NCBI RefSeq assembly: GCF_030272615.1
Contig: NC_081406.1
Location: forward strand, 237,749,922 to 237,813,921
DNA: 64,000 bases
Reading direction: 5' to 3'
Source: Cryptomeria japonica
Lineage: Eukaryota; Streptophyta; Pinopsida; Cupressales; Cupressaceae
In this document: positions 23,301-35,201 of the stretch, piece after piece
Layout of the letters: each line of letters opens with the position of its first letter
Position numbering within the stretch: position 1 is the first letter of the stretch
Program-made: the position numbers and the translations under genes
The notes under the pieces: model-generated
The model's input: only the letters and a program-made list of their open reading frames with translations
Told to the model about the DNA's origin: nothing
Databases searched by the model: none

Positions 23301-24435
23301 ATCTTTGTATGGCCTCAAACAAAGTCCTAGGATGTGGTACCAGAAATTTGATACATATGTGTTGAGTTTGGGATTTGAACGTTCTAAATCAGATCACTGT
23401 GTTTATTATAAATCTTATGGTGATCATTTCTTATTCATTGCATTGTATGTTGATGATATGTTATTCATTGGCAAAGGGAAAGGTATGATTTTAGAACTAA
23501 AGTCTCAGCTCGCTGCTAAATTTGAAATGAAAGATCTTGGTGCAGCAAAGCACATTCTTGGGATGGAAATTAGAAGAGATAGGGCGAACAGAAAGCTATG
23601 GCTAGGCCAAAGTAAGTATGTGAATTCAGTGTTACAGAGGTTCAACATGCAGAATTGTAGACCATTGAGTGTTCCTTTTACAGTTGGAATGAAACTATCT
23701 ATTTCAGATTGTCCTACATCCCCATTGGAGATGGAAGACATGAGCAGAGTGCCTTACCAGAGTGCAGTTGGAAGCTTGATGTATGCTATGGTCTGTACTA
23801 GACCAGATATTGCCCAAGCAGTGGGAGTACTTTCTAGATATATGTCTAATCCTGGTAGAGTTCATTGGGATGCAGTCAAAAGAGTCTTCAGATATTTGAA
23901 GGGTACTTCAGAGTATTCTTTGTGTTATCATGGTAATTCAGTTGGAGACATGACTTCCCTTGATATCCATGGTTATGTGGATTCAGATTGGGCAGGTGAT
24001 ATTGATAGCAGAAGATCCACCAGTGCTTATGTGTTTACTTTGTTTGGTGGTGCAATTAGTTGGATGAGTAAGCGACAGGCTGTGGTTGCTTTATCCACTA
24101 CTGAAGCAGAGTATATGGTAGCTACTCATGCTTGTAAAGAGGCCATTTGGCTTAAGAGACTGTGTTCGGATATTGGAATAAAACAAGGTACAGTGACAAT
24201 TTACTGTGACAGTCAGAGTGCAATTAGCCTAGCTAAGAACCCGACATTTCATGCCCGGACCAAACATATTGATGTTCAGTATCATTTTGTTAGAGATATG
24301 GTCGAAGATGGTAGGGTGAAGCTGGTTAAGGTGGACACTTTGATGAATGTTGCAGATGCTTTAACTAAGGCTGTGAGCACAGAGAAGTTCAGATGGTGTT
24401 CAGAGTCTATGGGCCTTATGGCCCCTAGCAATTGA
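20392..24435 (+). CDS. Copia-A gag-pol polyprotein, intact, Tnt1-like
   Basis: 1347 codons with no internal stop. The first true ATG is at 20392 (MASSSGRIEVEKFNG); the open frame upstream has only a GTG. Order: UBN2-type gag (about 1-200), a basic Ser/Lys/Arg linker, CCHC knuckle CWNCGKPGHIHKDC (about 234-247), protease LIDSGASFHMT (about 285), pre-integrase HQRLGHIG and CEHCIYGKQ, integrase core with Asp in IHSDVFGP and LRTDNGGEF and Glu in NGVAERMN, RT with MDVKTAFLHGDLEED and ALYVDDMLF, and RNase H with YVDSDWAGD, STTEAEY and YCDSQSA. All catalytic residues are present. Architecture and motifs match the tobacco Tnt1 group (Tork lineage). It should be translated from the LTR promoter and processed by its own protease. 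Confidence 0.96.
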   Translation: MASSSGRIEVEKFNGNNFEMWKLKMEDLLIDRDLWDAVDANVQRPSDPTAAAQYDVMDRKAKGLIRLCLADSVLINVHEENSAKKLWTKLGEMYQVKSLLNQIFLRKKLYSLKMEEGGRIADHLEAFNMIVAQLVSVGVKMDEEEKCQILLCSLPDSWDSLVMAIGSTSVVLKSEDVVGALLGEEMRRKVSISSKEALTVRGRPKEKGKKNEKRGKSKSKGRSKSPGKSKVICWNCGKPGHIHKDCKEEKKKKKKKFDSDSESDKEDGDAFIAALATHAGNDAWLIDSGASFHMTSNRDWFSEYEGFNGGKVYLGDDSHLDIVGRGKVRIRFSDGRIKRINGVLHIPGLKRNLLSVSKLIDAGVQVVFSEAGCKMIKGAMVVARGVRFGTLYKLEAYTIECNSTSVKSKSADTSLEDLKVSPSADGNGFWVPKGALSSEAKLPAEKTMLWHQRLGHIGEKGLRTLKNKNLVEGLNDCNLDFDFCEHCIYGKQNRVQFYSSSHKTCGVLDLIHSDVFGPVDVSSIGKSTYYVSFIDDFSRRTWVYFLKSKFEVFSRFKEFKAMVELQTGKKIKCLRTDNGGEFCSNDFDRFCKDCGINRQKTTPYSPQQNGVAERMNRTLMEKARSMLSGAGLEQKFWAEAVATACYLINRSPTSALVDKTPMEAWSGHKPSLRHLRVFGCEAYAHVPKEKRTKLENKAVKCIFIGYSYGVKGYKLWDLVAQKVIHSRSVIFREIKSPSFTLQPEQTKKEDVIQLPSTPERVESRPLDRQEFEESSSSSESSEEEEEPPTQLVRRSTRHRQPPERYSPDDWRCIFALNTSVDEPKSVEEALGMNDAESWKIAMEEEMAALKKNDTWDLVPLPEGRKPVGCKWVFKKNIGSDGSIEKYKARLVAKGYSQVEGVDYGEIFSPVAKMTSIRFLLSIATAYDLEVEQMDVKTAFLHGDLEEDIYMTQPEHYVVKGKSNLVCKLKKSLYGLKQSPRMWYQKFDTYVLSLGFERSKSDHCVYYKSYGDHFLFIALYVDDMLFIGKGKGMILELKSQLAAKFEMKDLGAAKHILGMEIRRDRANRKLWLGQSKYVNSVLQRFNMQNCRPLSVPFTVGMKLSISDCPTSPLEMEDMSRVPYQSAVGSLMYAMVCTRPDIAQAVGVLSRYMSNPGRVHWDAVKRVFRYLKGTSEYSLCYHGNSVGDMTSLDIHGYVDSDWAGDIDSRRSTSAYVFTLFGGAISWMSKRQAVVALSTTEAEYMVATHACKEAIWLKRLCSDIGIKQGTVTIYCDSQSAISLAKNPTFHARTKHIDVQYHFVRDMVEDGRVKLVKVDTLMNVADALTKAVSTEKFRWCSESMGLMAPSN

Positions 24436-24480
24436 TTCATTGTGTTGACATTCCCTTCCGCTCATGCAAGGTGTTCGACA

Positions 24481-24491
24481 AGTGGGAGATT
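24481..24491 (+). promoter_or_regulatory. Copia-A polypurine tract
   Basis: agtgggagatt directly before the 3' LTR. Confidence 0.85.
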
Positions 24492-25376
24492 TGTTGGGAA
24501 AAATGGTGTCTCAACCTTGCATTTATACGAGGTTACTATTTATAGTAAGTTTTTATTTGAGCACGAAATGGTGCGAAACTCTCCCTGAAGCTTCTGGTTG
24601 GCTAGATAAGCATTCCTGTAAAGTTGCGTCGCAAGGTCACAGCTAGTTTTGAAGATATTAAAGTTTTCGTCTTGGAGGGGTGCAATAAAATGTTTAAACT
24701 TAATTTTGGGGACTTTAGAGGCTCCAAAACGCCCTGAAAAGTTTCTGTAACTGGCGAAGCGGGTTACGAGGTGATAGAGCACTTCGCGAGCTTTCCGGCG
24801 CTTCAAACGGTTCGTCAATCGGACACCCGGTTCTCAAGTTATGGCCTTCGGAAGTTTGTACTCCTGAAATAGGAAAAATAATTTGTATCGGATACATAAA
24901 TGAGCTATAAAAGGGAGCGACACATGTTGATGTGTTCTTTAACATGTCATAGAAGGGAGATAAGGTCGGCTACACCTTTTTGGGTGGTTTTAGCCCATGG
25001 TTTTGTAATACCGTTTGATGGTTTCTTGTATTGTATCTCCTATTTATGAGGTGTGTGAGATAGAGGTTGTGTGTAAGAGTCCTATGGCTATTGAGTTGCC
25101 TCTGAATCTCTGTTTAGTGCTACTCCTGCGAAGAGCTTGCTCTGCAAGTATTTTGTAATCTGTTTTTGATTGCTGAATAAAATATTGAGCTGCTTTTGGA
25201 GGGTGGGGTTTTTCTCCCGAAAGGGTTTTCCCCACGTAAATCATTGTGTTGTGGTATGAATGCTATTATATCTATTTCTATTTTCTGTAACTGTTGTAAT
25301 GATCTGAAAATTTTTTGCATTACCCTCCTCTCAAGGTTAGTGTAGGAAGTTGTTTCCGCTACTTAACTTCCTTACA
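24492..25376 (+). repeat. Copia-A 3' LTR
   Basis: 885 bp, same ends as the 5' LTR, 13 substitutions and no indel by eye. Confidence 0.96.
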
Positions 25377-25381
25377 CTCCT

Positions 25382-28300
25382 CCTAATGAAATGGAGATGT
25401 TGCGACAACAAGTTGAGAATCTCGCCCAACAACTTCATAGTGGTGTTAAGACCAGTCAATTCTCACTTAACGACATCTGTCCCTATCCGTTTGATAGGAA
25501 TCTTTATATGCCACCTTTTCCACGCGGGTTCGAAACACCAAAATTCGAAAAATATAGAGGAAAGGGAGATCCCCGCGATCATGTCCGAGAATTTCATTCC
25601 GCTTGTCTCGAAGTTGCATATGAAGACACATACCTAATGCGCCTTTTTCCCCAAAGCTTGGGAGGAACAACCACATCATGGTTTTCCCGACTACCAGGTG
25701 GCATTAGAACATTTGAGGAACTCATCCAGAAGTTCCTATCTCATTACTCTTATAATATTGAACATGACATCACCATGGCTGATCTATGCAACACAAAACA
25801 AAAACCAGGTGAACTATTCTCAGTATTCCTGCAACGATGGCGCCAAATGTCTAGCAGACGTTCTCTTCAGTTACCTGAACGAGAACTAGTGGAAATTTTC
25901 ATTTCCAACTTAAACGAAGAAATGGAATTTCACTTGGATGTCAAAGATACAGATTCTTTTAACGATATGATCACCAAGGGTATAAAATGTGAACGGGCAC
26001 TCATCAAAAAAGGACTCATCAAAATCTTTAATGAACCCAAAGATGGTCCTCGCCCGCACTTCAATAGCGATAAACCGAACTTCTGGAACAAGAATAAGAA
26101 TATCGTCAATGATGGGGTTGTGGATGCTCGAACTATCCAAAATGCACAACCTGTGGTTCGATTTGCAGGACAAAATCCTCCACCTCAAAATAACACAAAT
26201 GTTCCTCCTAATCAAGGTCGCATCACATCTCATGATGAACCAAGACCCTGTCCACAAAAACAAAAACGCACATACACTCCCTTAGGGGAACCCATTGAAA
26301 CAGTGATGCGACAACTCATTTCTCAGAATTTGATCACTCTACCTAAGCTATCAAACTATGAGCCTCAGGTCAAACCGGCATGGTGGAGAGATACTGAACA
26401 TTGTGAATTCCATCAAGGAAGAGGACACAAGACAAGTAATTGTCATCGATTGAAAGATCTCATTCAGGATCTTATTGATCAAGGAGAAATTGAAATTGAA
26501 GGGCATGACCCAAAAATGACCAATAATGATCATCAGATGTTCAAGAATCCACTTCCATCGAAAGATCAAAGGGGTCCTTCCACGTCCAGACGAGGTCCTG
26601 ATACCACTGATTATACACAAGCTACGTATAATTACACTGTCAATCACCTGTATGATGCCAATGAACAAGTTGCAACTATAACCTTCAAAAATCCCAACTC
26701 CAATTGCAATGTTGTTACGCGTCGTGGCAAAGTTACCATAAAGGCAGCTCCACAAGGCACCACCTCCATCCCAAAGCAATACAATCTTGTGGAACAATTA
26801 GACAAAACGCCTGCGCTTATATCCATTTTAGAGCTATTACGCCTATCACCATCTCATAAAACAATCTTGGATCAAGCACTCCAAGAGGCATCAGTCCCTG
26901 CAAACCTGAACACGGACCAATTTCAAGCCATGGTTGGAAATCTAAAGTCATCACCTTGTCTCACTTTTTCCGAAAGTGACAACTCTTCGTTCCAACAACC
27001 TCATAACGCCTCACTCCACATTGAAGGATTTGTCAACCAACACAGGATCAAGCGAGTCTTGATCGATAATGGAGCAGGCCTAAACATTTGTACACTACAG
27101 TTGGTCACAGCATTGGGATATGCAATAGAATCAGTGGATCCTCGCAAGAAGATCACCATCAAGGCCTATGATGATGCAGAACGTTCATCCAAAGGAGCTG
27201 TGGTACTACCAATCCGAGTGGGCCCTATGGTAAAGCATATCATTTGTCAGGTTTTGGACCTTCCTCTGCCATATAACCTATTATTAGGGAGACCTTGGAT
27301 ACATGCCATGCAAGCCATTCCATCTACCTACCATCAATGTATCAAGTTCCCACATAATGGTGCAGAGATCACAATCCTGGGTGATGCAAATCCCTTTGCT
27401 TTTTGCCATAATATCAGCCATCAACCAGAGATTACTGTTCCTAATAATCGGGAAGCCATTTCCTCCACATCATATGTAAATCCCGCCTCTCTTGCCAGTT
27501 CAAACACCCCTATACCCAAGCAAGAAAAGCTTAAAATGAAAGTAGCAGAGGAAGGTCCTGGAGAATACAACTTGAGTCAGCTCTTTTGTGTGGGACAAAT
27601 GCCCACTTCTCCTAGAACACATGGTAAACCACAGCAGTTACTCCAGCAACCACTAATCACGCCTGCATGTTCCTTGACGCCTTTCATCCTTGGAAAGAGT
27701 CAAGAGGAAGAGACACAAGATGAGGACCTAGCGGAATGGATCTATAAAGATCCCATCACCACTGATAAACCGCGAGTTACACTTCCTACGGAACAATATG
27801 GCAAAGGCCTCCTCATTATGCAAAGAATGGGGTATGATGGTCAAAGTGCTTTGGGATCCTGCAAACAAGGACGACATGAACCGCTACTGCCAGAGTTCAA
27901 GCCCAAAGGTAATACAGGCCTAGGCTTTGAAAAAGAAGTCCTTTCTAAACTCAGATTCAAAGGAAAACCCAGCAAACCATTTTGCCCACCTACTACAAAG
28001 AGGACACCTTTTATAATCAAAGCACCATCAAGCACTATCCCCACTGCCCCATCAAGGCTCACAACTCCACCGCAACCATCACCAGTGCCAAACATCCCAC
28101 CAAACGAACCAGTAATCCCATCAGCAACACCATTTGTAGCAACAACTGTATCAGAACCCGCAGCAGCATCTATGGCACCAGCCGTTCCATCAGCAGCCAC
28201 TGAGTCACCATTACCGATACTTCCAGTAACAAATCCTTTAAACCCCATCACGGTTCCTGTAGCACCGATCACCACAAAGATACATAAACCAATCACACCT

Positions 28301-29947
28301 GCCGTGTTCAACTCCAAAGACATCCCAGTATGGTATAGCAATCGGATGCTGGAAAGTGATTCAGAGACCAACTCACATGAGTGGGAATTTGATTCTGTAC
28401 AGCTTAACACTTCAGATGAGGAAGACACATCACCACCTCCGCCACGCAAAGACATCCCTGTTTACGGAGAAGCACAGATAAAGACCACTTGGGTACCTGA
28501 GCTGGAAACATCTTCCACAGACCCTACGTCTCATCCTACGCCGGATTCTGATAGGGAGAGTACCATCAACGACCTTCACCACACTGTCTTAACCCTCACT
28601 GATACATCTCCCGCACTTAACTTAATCGATGAAGTAATGCCCACTATCCACCCTGAACTCATCGAATGGAACCAACCAAATCCCCCATGTCTTGACCTCT
28701 TCCAAAATGATGAGGCTATCATTGACTTTTTGGAATTAAGGGATAATCTACCAAGCGGGGATCACAAAGCTGGATTCGCCATTCAACTTAATAGCGCAGC
28801 ATACTTTGGGGCGGATGCCAAACCCTTCAGCTGCAAAAATATAACATTAAAACATGGATCTTCCAGTGAAAACCACACTGTGGCACTGTTTGATCCAACA
28901 AAAGTAAAAAGAAAGAGCGTATCCAATGGTGAAAACCTCTCTGAGGCGCCTGAGGATGAAGGGTTTGACATTCTCCCTGCTAGTACACAACAGGAACGAT
29001 CGACGATTCTCATTGAGGAGACTAAAGAATACAATGTGGGGACTCCTGAAAACCCTCATATCATACATCTGGCATCTCTTCTCACTCCAGAGGAACAGCC
29101 TAAGTTTATAGAGTTCTTCCAGAAGCGTCAGATCAACTTTGCATGGTCATATGCAGACATGCCTGGGCTTGATCCTGATTTAGTCATGCATCACCTCACC
29201 GTAGCAGAAGGAGCCAAACCTGTCAAGCAGAAGCTTCATAAGATGCATCCCCAGATTGCAGTACTAGTCAAAACAGAACTCAAGAAACTCCTAGATGTTG
29301 GTTTCATTAGACCAATTGATTATGCAGAATGGATCTCCAATATTGTGCCAGTCGGCAAACCAAAAGGGGGCATCCGCATTTGTACAGACTTCAGAGATCT
29401 GAATAAGGCATGTCCTAAGGATGACTTCCCCCTTCCAAATATTGACATCATAGTGGATCTAACAGCAGGACATGCCATGCTTTCACTCATGGATGGCTTT
29501 TCAGGATACAATCAAATAAAGATCGTACCAGAGGACCAACATAAGACAACCTTCACATGTCCATGGGGCACATATTGCTGGAATGTAATGCCTTTTGGTC
29601 TAAAGAATGCAGGAGCGACCTATCAACGAGCAATGACCACCATCTTCCATGACATGATGCATACTATGATGGAAGATTATGTGGATGACTTACTAGCAAA
29701 ATCACTTACTAGAGAAGGACATCTTCACATCTTAGATCAAATATTTGATAGACTGGAACAATATCATGTTCGACTCAACCCAAAGAAATGTGTCTTCGGA
29801 GTAACCTCCAGGAAGCTTCTAGGATACATTGTCTCAAGCAAAGGCATTGAGGTCGATCCAGCAAAGGTTAAGGCAATCATGGACATGCCACCTCCAAAGA
29901 ATATCAGTCAGCTAAGGACACTACAAGGGCGGCTTCAATCCATCTGA
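25382..29947 (+). pseudogene. Gypsy-1 gag C-terminal part, protease, G-patch and most of RT
   Basis: In frame with 19017-19382 once Copia-A is removed. It contains the retrotransposon gag domain (PKFEKYRGKGDPRDHVREFH, 25.5-26.0 kb) and a Tat-type zinc motif CEFHQGRGHKTSNC (about 26400-26445). The protease follows (LIDNGAGLNIC about 27060, LLLGRPWIHAM about 27285), then a G-patch-like segment (YGKGLLIMQRMGYDG...GNTGLGF, about 27797-27930) and a long Pro/Thr/Ala-rich linker. RT then runs from about 29270 (DVGFIRPIDYAEWISN, FRDLNKACPKDDFPLP) with YVDD at 29678-29689. It ends at a TGA (29945-29947) in the RT connection, where Gypsy-2 keeps an Arg-like codon context; the frame simply continues after it. 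Confidence 0.93.
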
Positions 29948-32302
29948 AGATTCATTGCACAATTGGCTGATAAGTGTCACCCATTTACACACCTGCTACA
30001 CAAGAACATCCGCTTTCAGTGGGATGACAGATGCTAGCAAGCATTTCAGGAACTTAAAGACTATCTCACGAATCCACCATTGTTGATGCCACCAGATCCA
30101 AGTAGACCGTTGTTACTTTATATCTCAACAACAAGTACAACATTGGATGTACTACTGGCACAACATAATGCAGAAGGAAAAGAGTGTGCTGTATACTACA
30201 TCTCTCGCACACTGGTTGGCTATGAACTCAATTACACACCTATTGAGCGAGCTTGCCTAGCAGTAATCTTAGCAGCCACTAAATTGAGGCACTATATGTT
30301 AACACACAAGGTGCAACTCATTGCAAAGATTGATCCACTCAAGTACTTACTCAGCAAAGTAGCATTGACAGGTCGCTTGGCCAAATGGGTAATGATTCTA
30401 AGTGAATTCGACATTGAGTATGTAGACCGTAAAGCTATCAAAGGTCAGGTTATTGCAGATCAGTTGGCTGATGCACCACTCACAGGCGATCATCCTCTTA
30501 TTTCCAATTTTCCAGATGAAGAGATATTCATGATCACAGCAGCACAACCATGGAAACTATATTTTGATGGTTCATACACTAGGCACGGCTCGGGGGCAGG
30601 CATTCTGTTTATCACACCTCAAGGTGATAGCATCCCGAAGTCTTACAGGCTCACATTTCCATGCACAAACAACATAACAGAGTATGAGGCCTTGATCATG
30701 GGACTCAGATTAGCCATACAATGGAAATTACAAGAACTGCAAGTATATGGCGATTCCCAACTAGTCATTCGACAAGCAACAAATGAATATCAGACCAAAG
30801 ATGATAAACTCATGCCATACAAGCAAATGGTGGACAATCTAAAGACATCATTTACTACTATCACTTTTGAGCAGATACCGAGAGATCAGAATCGAGCTGC
30901 TGATGCTATGGCTACCATCGCATCTCTCCTAGATCTTCCACAGAATTCAACACGCTACGAGTTCTTGGTAGAACAGCTTTGGATCCCCGCTTATGATATC
31001 CCCGAATCTGAAATGATATGTCGCCTTGTCGGTTCTGAATCCCCATGGTATGGTGAGTTTTACACTTATCTCCGTGATCATACCCTTCCTCCCAACCAAT
31101 CGAATAACCAACGAAAAACCTTCATTCGCCAAACTGCTCAATATACCATTATTGCCGAAACCCTATACCGACGTAGTCTTGATGGTACTCTCCTTCGATG
31201 TCTGGAACAAGATGAGATAACAAAGGTTTTGGAAGAGGTACATGAAGGAATTTGCGGGACTCACTCAAGTGGTCCATCACTAGCCAAGAAGATCATGCGA
31301 GTTGGATACTATTGGCCATCTATGGAAAAGGATTCCTACTATTTTGTTAGGAAATGCAAGAAATGTCAAGTTCATGGCAACCTGATACATGCACCGGCCC
31401 AGGAACTGCAACCAATCATGACACCATGGCCTTTTTGTCAATGGGGCCTTGACCTTGTGGGTAAGATTCATCCATCTTCATCCAATGGCCATAAATTCAT
31501 TATTACCGCCACCGAATATTTCACCAAGTGGATCAAAGCTGTTCCACTTACCCAAGTCACCGGCAAGCAGATCGCCTCATTCATCCTCAATTACATCATC
31601 TGCCGGTATGGTGTACCCATGTCTATTGTCATAGATAACGGTCTCCCTTTCAAAAATCAGGATGTCCGTGAACTTTGTGAGAAATTTCATATCCAACACC
31701 GCTTTTCCACTCCCTATTACCCACAAGGCAATGGTCAGGCCGAAGCATCCAATAAAAACATATTGAGGATCCTAAAGAAGACAGTCAATGATGCCGGCCG
31801 TGATTGGCATGTTCAATTGAATCCAGCGCTATGGGCATATCGAACTAGCATTCGAACCCCTACAGGTGCAACTCCTTATTCATTGGTCTATGGTGCAAAA
31901 GCTATCTTACCTATTGAGGTCGAGATACTGTCACTACGGGTTTCCTTGCACAATCTCATCGATGATGAAGCATACAGAGTATCCCGTCTTCAGGACTTAG
32001 AGTTACTTGATGAGAAACGACAAGCTGCATACAATCACCTCAAAGCCTATCAGCAGCGCATGAGTAGAAGTTACAATCACCGAGTTAGATCTCGTACATT
32101 TGAGGTAGGTGATCTTGTTCTTCGAGAAAATCCTCGCAACCAACCAAATAGAGAACATCAAGGCAAGTTTGAATCAAACTGGCTGGGCCCATATGTTGTC
32201 ACTGCTGTGTTCGGGTCCGGGGCATATCAGTTGGCTACACCAGAAGGAGAACCGCTCGCAGATCCAATCAATAGCATGCACCTCAAACGGTTTTATACCT
32301 AA
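29948..32302 (+). pseudogene. Gypsy-1 RT end, dual RNase H and integrase
   Basis: Same frame after the TGA. A second stop, TAG, falls at about 30035-30037, and the frame is then open for 740 codons from 30080. RNase H 1 covers about 30080-30480 (YYISRTLVGYELNYTPIERA). A second, archaeal-like RNase H covers about 30550-30930 (LYFDGSYTRHGSGAGI, NITEYEAL, VYGDSQLVI), the hallmark of the Tat lineage. Integrase covers about 31220-32300: the HHCC zinc domain (EVHEGICGTH...CKKCQ), a core with Asp in GLDLVG and VIDNGLPF and Glu in QAEASNK, and a C-terminal GDLVLREN region. It ends at a natural TAA. Only the two stops prevent a full polyprotein. Confidence 0.93.
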
Positions 32303-32436
32303 GGTATACAGAGCATCAGGCTCCCCTACATATCAAGAAAATATCAAAAATATTCAGAAAATGTCCTGAAGAAAATACAAAAACATTCAGAAAAGTAAAG
32401 AAAAATCATGCATCCAAACGGTGAACAAACACTCCG

Positions 32437-32486
32437 GTGGCACCTTGGGTAAGTACGGTGGTAAAAACCTGGCAAACAGGTGCCAC
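32437..32486 (+). repeat. Inverted repeat just after Gypsy-1 pol
   Basis: gtggcacc and ggtgccac can pair as an 8-bp perfect stem around a loop containing taaaaacctggcaaac. Gypsy-2 has two related units at the equivalent place (53783-53870), so the motif is kept between families. Confidence 0.6.
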
Positions 32487-32728
32487 TCATAAAAACAATG
32501 GCTCCAGTATTTTTTAGGCTCGTTGCGATCACATTCATGCACACACACATCCATCCATCCAAACTATGGCTTGTTATTTGATTTGCAATTAAGAAAGTAC
32601 TCCACGCGTCTAGCATCCCACCTTTTCATAGTCCGGTCTACAAACTGGGGGCAATACCCTTACCCTCGTGATAGAAGTGGATTCTACATTGTCTTATGAT
32701 TCATTAAGTTCTTCATTCAAAGCAATCA

Positions 32729-32970
32729 CAAAATCCAAAAACATTCAAAAATGTCTCAACACAAAATCCAAAAACATGCAAAAATATCTCAACACAAAAA
32801 TACCAAAAGCATTCAAAAATGTCTCAACACAAAATCCAAAAACATTCAAAAATATCTCGCAAAAATACCAAAAACATTCAAAAATGACTCACAAAATCCA
32901 AAAACATTCAAAAATATCTCGCAAAAATACCAAAAACATTCAAAAACAATTCAAAATCCAAAAACATCGG
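32729..32970 (+). repeat. A-rich tandem repeat after Gypsy-1 pol
   Basis: About eight to ten degenerate copies of aaaatccaaaaacattcaaa followed by a tctca(a)ca or ctcgc tail, in units of about 25-33 bp. Lys/Asn-rich ORFs over it are only the repeat read in frame. Confidence 0.85.
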
Positions 32971-34580
32971 AAAACCCATCAAAAATCACACAAAAACATG
33001 GCAACACCTTGTACATATTCATCCGATCAGATGCAAAACAAACATTGACAAACTACTCACACAATGACCATTTACCAATCAAACCAAAACAATCGACATC
33101 AACAATCCAAACCTGTCTTTAACCAAGGATGTATCCTTCCTTACCAAAACAAAGACAAGATGACGTTTTCTTTGACAAGAAAATTATGTTAAGCTATCAA
33201 ATACTTGGTTGATTTGTGAGTACAATCGTTTGTTTATCTGTATCGGGATCTTTTCAGCATTGTTTTGTTTTGTTTGCACATTAGTTCCGATGAAGTTTTG
33301 GGGCATGTACTAATGGTGTCTACGTGGGAAGTTCACCAAGCTACGTGATCTTATGCAAAATGCAGTCATAGATCACTATGGCTTGCTGACTACAGCGTAT
33401 ACCTCGACCATATGAGCATGAACCATTACCAAGGATCCATATTCTTTATTCTTTATGTATATACTGTTTGATTACAGGTACAATGCTCATTCTTTGGTTC
33501 CTCTTCCTCCAAATTGGATAAAGGTTTTATTTTTTAGTACGGTATGCACTTGTCTCAGGATATGATCAGCCTAAGATCAAGGAGGACGATCCAAGTCATG
33601 CACGAAAGGAGATAATCCTTGTCTGTTCCGCAAGCAATACTCTGGTCGACTTGACCCTTATATCAAGTCGTTTGTATTAACTTGCTATATTAAAATCCAT
33701 GAAAGAAATACTCAGGTCATCTTGAATTATTGTGTCAAGATGCTTGTATTCTCTTCCAACATTTTAAAGCTCAATGATGAAAATAGAGCACTATGGATCA
33801 TCATTTCACCTCATCTGTTTATATCTTGCATTCCGTTGCATATCACCCATCCATTCATTCATATGTAGGCTTTTACATGTAAAAATGATTAATACAAGCT
33901 GGTCTTGGATACAATCACGACCGAGTACTCTGATACATCATCAATGCATTATATAAAGTCTTAAAACAACCTTGCATTCCTCATAATCATATCATCCTTG
34001 CATTTAGGTGCATCTTGCATTATGTCCAATCATGTCATTTTTAAACTTAAAACATTGCATATAGTCCATTATTGACATTAGTTTTCATTCAAAATCATTT
34101 TCATCATTGCATCAATCATCAATAATTAGATCCATTCATGGGATTAAATTGTCTTTGATTGTATTAAATCATTTAATAAGCATTCATCTTATATCAATTA
34201 TCCATTATCATTTTATTAAACTTTTCATCATTTATCCTTTGCATTCATTTCTTTATAGATAAAAGATGCATTCATTCATTACTAAGTATCTTATAATGTT
34301 CATTTTAGGATTCATTCACATTTATTATTATCATTACATTAAAGTGCAGTTATTATCCCCATTAGTTATCATATCATCCCATTATCATTTGTCATTACCA
34401 ACATATTTAAAACACATTATCATAAATAAATACTTGTACTTTACATTTGTTTATCCATCTGCATTCATTTCGGCATCATCATATAAACATTTGAACTTTA
34501 CCTTTTGTTTATCCATATGCATTCACTTAACATTTTGTTTATCCATATTACATTCATCTAAACACATCTAGATGCATATC
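32971..34580 (+). other. Gypsy-1 3' spacer
   Basis: AT-rich DNA with many cattcatt and atcatt runs, increasingly so after 33960. No ORF looks real and I see no further motif. Confidence 0.5.
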
Positions 34581-34962
34581 CATACATAAAATCATTCATC
34601 TAACCATTGCATTGACATCATCACATAAATCATCTCATCATTACATCGCAAAAGGGAAACATCATACAATCTTGTTCATCCATAAAAAACATAAGCATAT
34701 ATCATCCTAGTATATTTATACATAACATCATTTATTCAACCATTGCATTAAATCATCTCATCAATACATCGCCAATAGGAAACATCATCAAATCCTGTTC
34801 ATACATAAAGCATTACATAACTCATCATAAAAACATATCATCCTGCATTCATATGTCAGTATCTCACATCATAACTCGTCATAAAAACATATATCATACA
34901 CATATAAACCTGCATTCATATGTCAGTATCTCACATCATAACTCATCATAAAAACATGCATA
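34581..34962 (+). repeat. Degenerate tandem duplications in the Gypsy-1 3' spacer
   Basis: A unit of about 135 bp (accattgcatt...atcatctcatca...acatcgc...cttgttcat) occurs at 34581-34714 and 34715-34843. A 67-bp unit starting cctgcattcatatgtcagta occurs at 34842 and 34909. Little else lies between here and the end of the antisense gene at 35202. Confidence 0.75.
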
Positions 34963-35201
34963 AAAGAAACATCTCATCAAATGCATACATGTACACATAT
35001 ACATCTAAGTAATAAATCATCATCATGCATAAACATCCATACATCATCACAAGCATAATCATCACAATATGGGATCTCCTCATATATATCATCTCATATA
35101 TCAAAGTACAATGAAGTCTACAAAATCGGCTACCAAAGAGCCATCCCAGATACAGTCCAAAAATAGACAATGATACAACACATGTATGCAAAAATGCTCT
35201 C

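Larger units (their letters stand above)
19383..25376 (+). mobile_element. Copia-A: complete Tnt1-like Copia element nested in Gypsy-1 gag
   Basis: 885-bp LTRs at 19383-20267 and 24492-25376, both TGTTGGG...TTACA. Target duplication CTCCT at 19378-19382 and 25377-25381. PBS, one uninterrupted polyprotein ORF and PPT are all present in 5,994 bp. The LTRs differ at 13 positions by eye (1.5%). That is more than the LTRs of the Gypsy-1 host (2/1432), which reverses the order expected for nesting. Confidence 0.97.

Noticed and set aside
24464..25320. Short ORFs in the Copia-A and Gypsy-1 LTRs, present twice in the window.
   Set aside because: They are duplicated because LTRs are duplicated; no homology or start context supports translation.
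29945..29947. In-frame TGA in pol as a programmed readthrough site.
   Set aside because: It falls inside the RT connection, not at a gag-pol border, a second stop follows 90 bp later, and Gypsy-2 keeps coding sense there. A mutation is simpler.
32668..33122. Lys/Asn-rich ORFs with repeated NIQK/TFKN peptides.
   Set aside because: They are tandem A-rich repeats read in frame; two overlapping frames look alike and there is no conservation in Gypsy-2.
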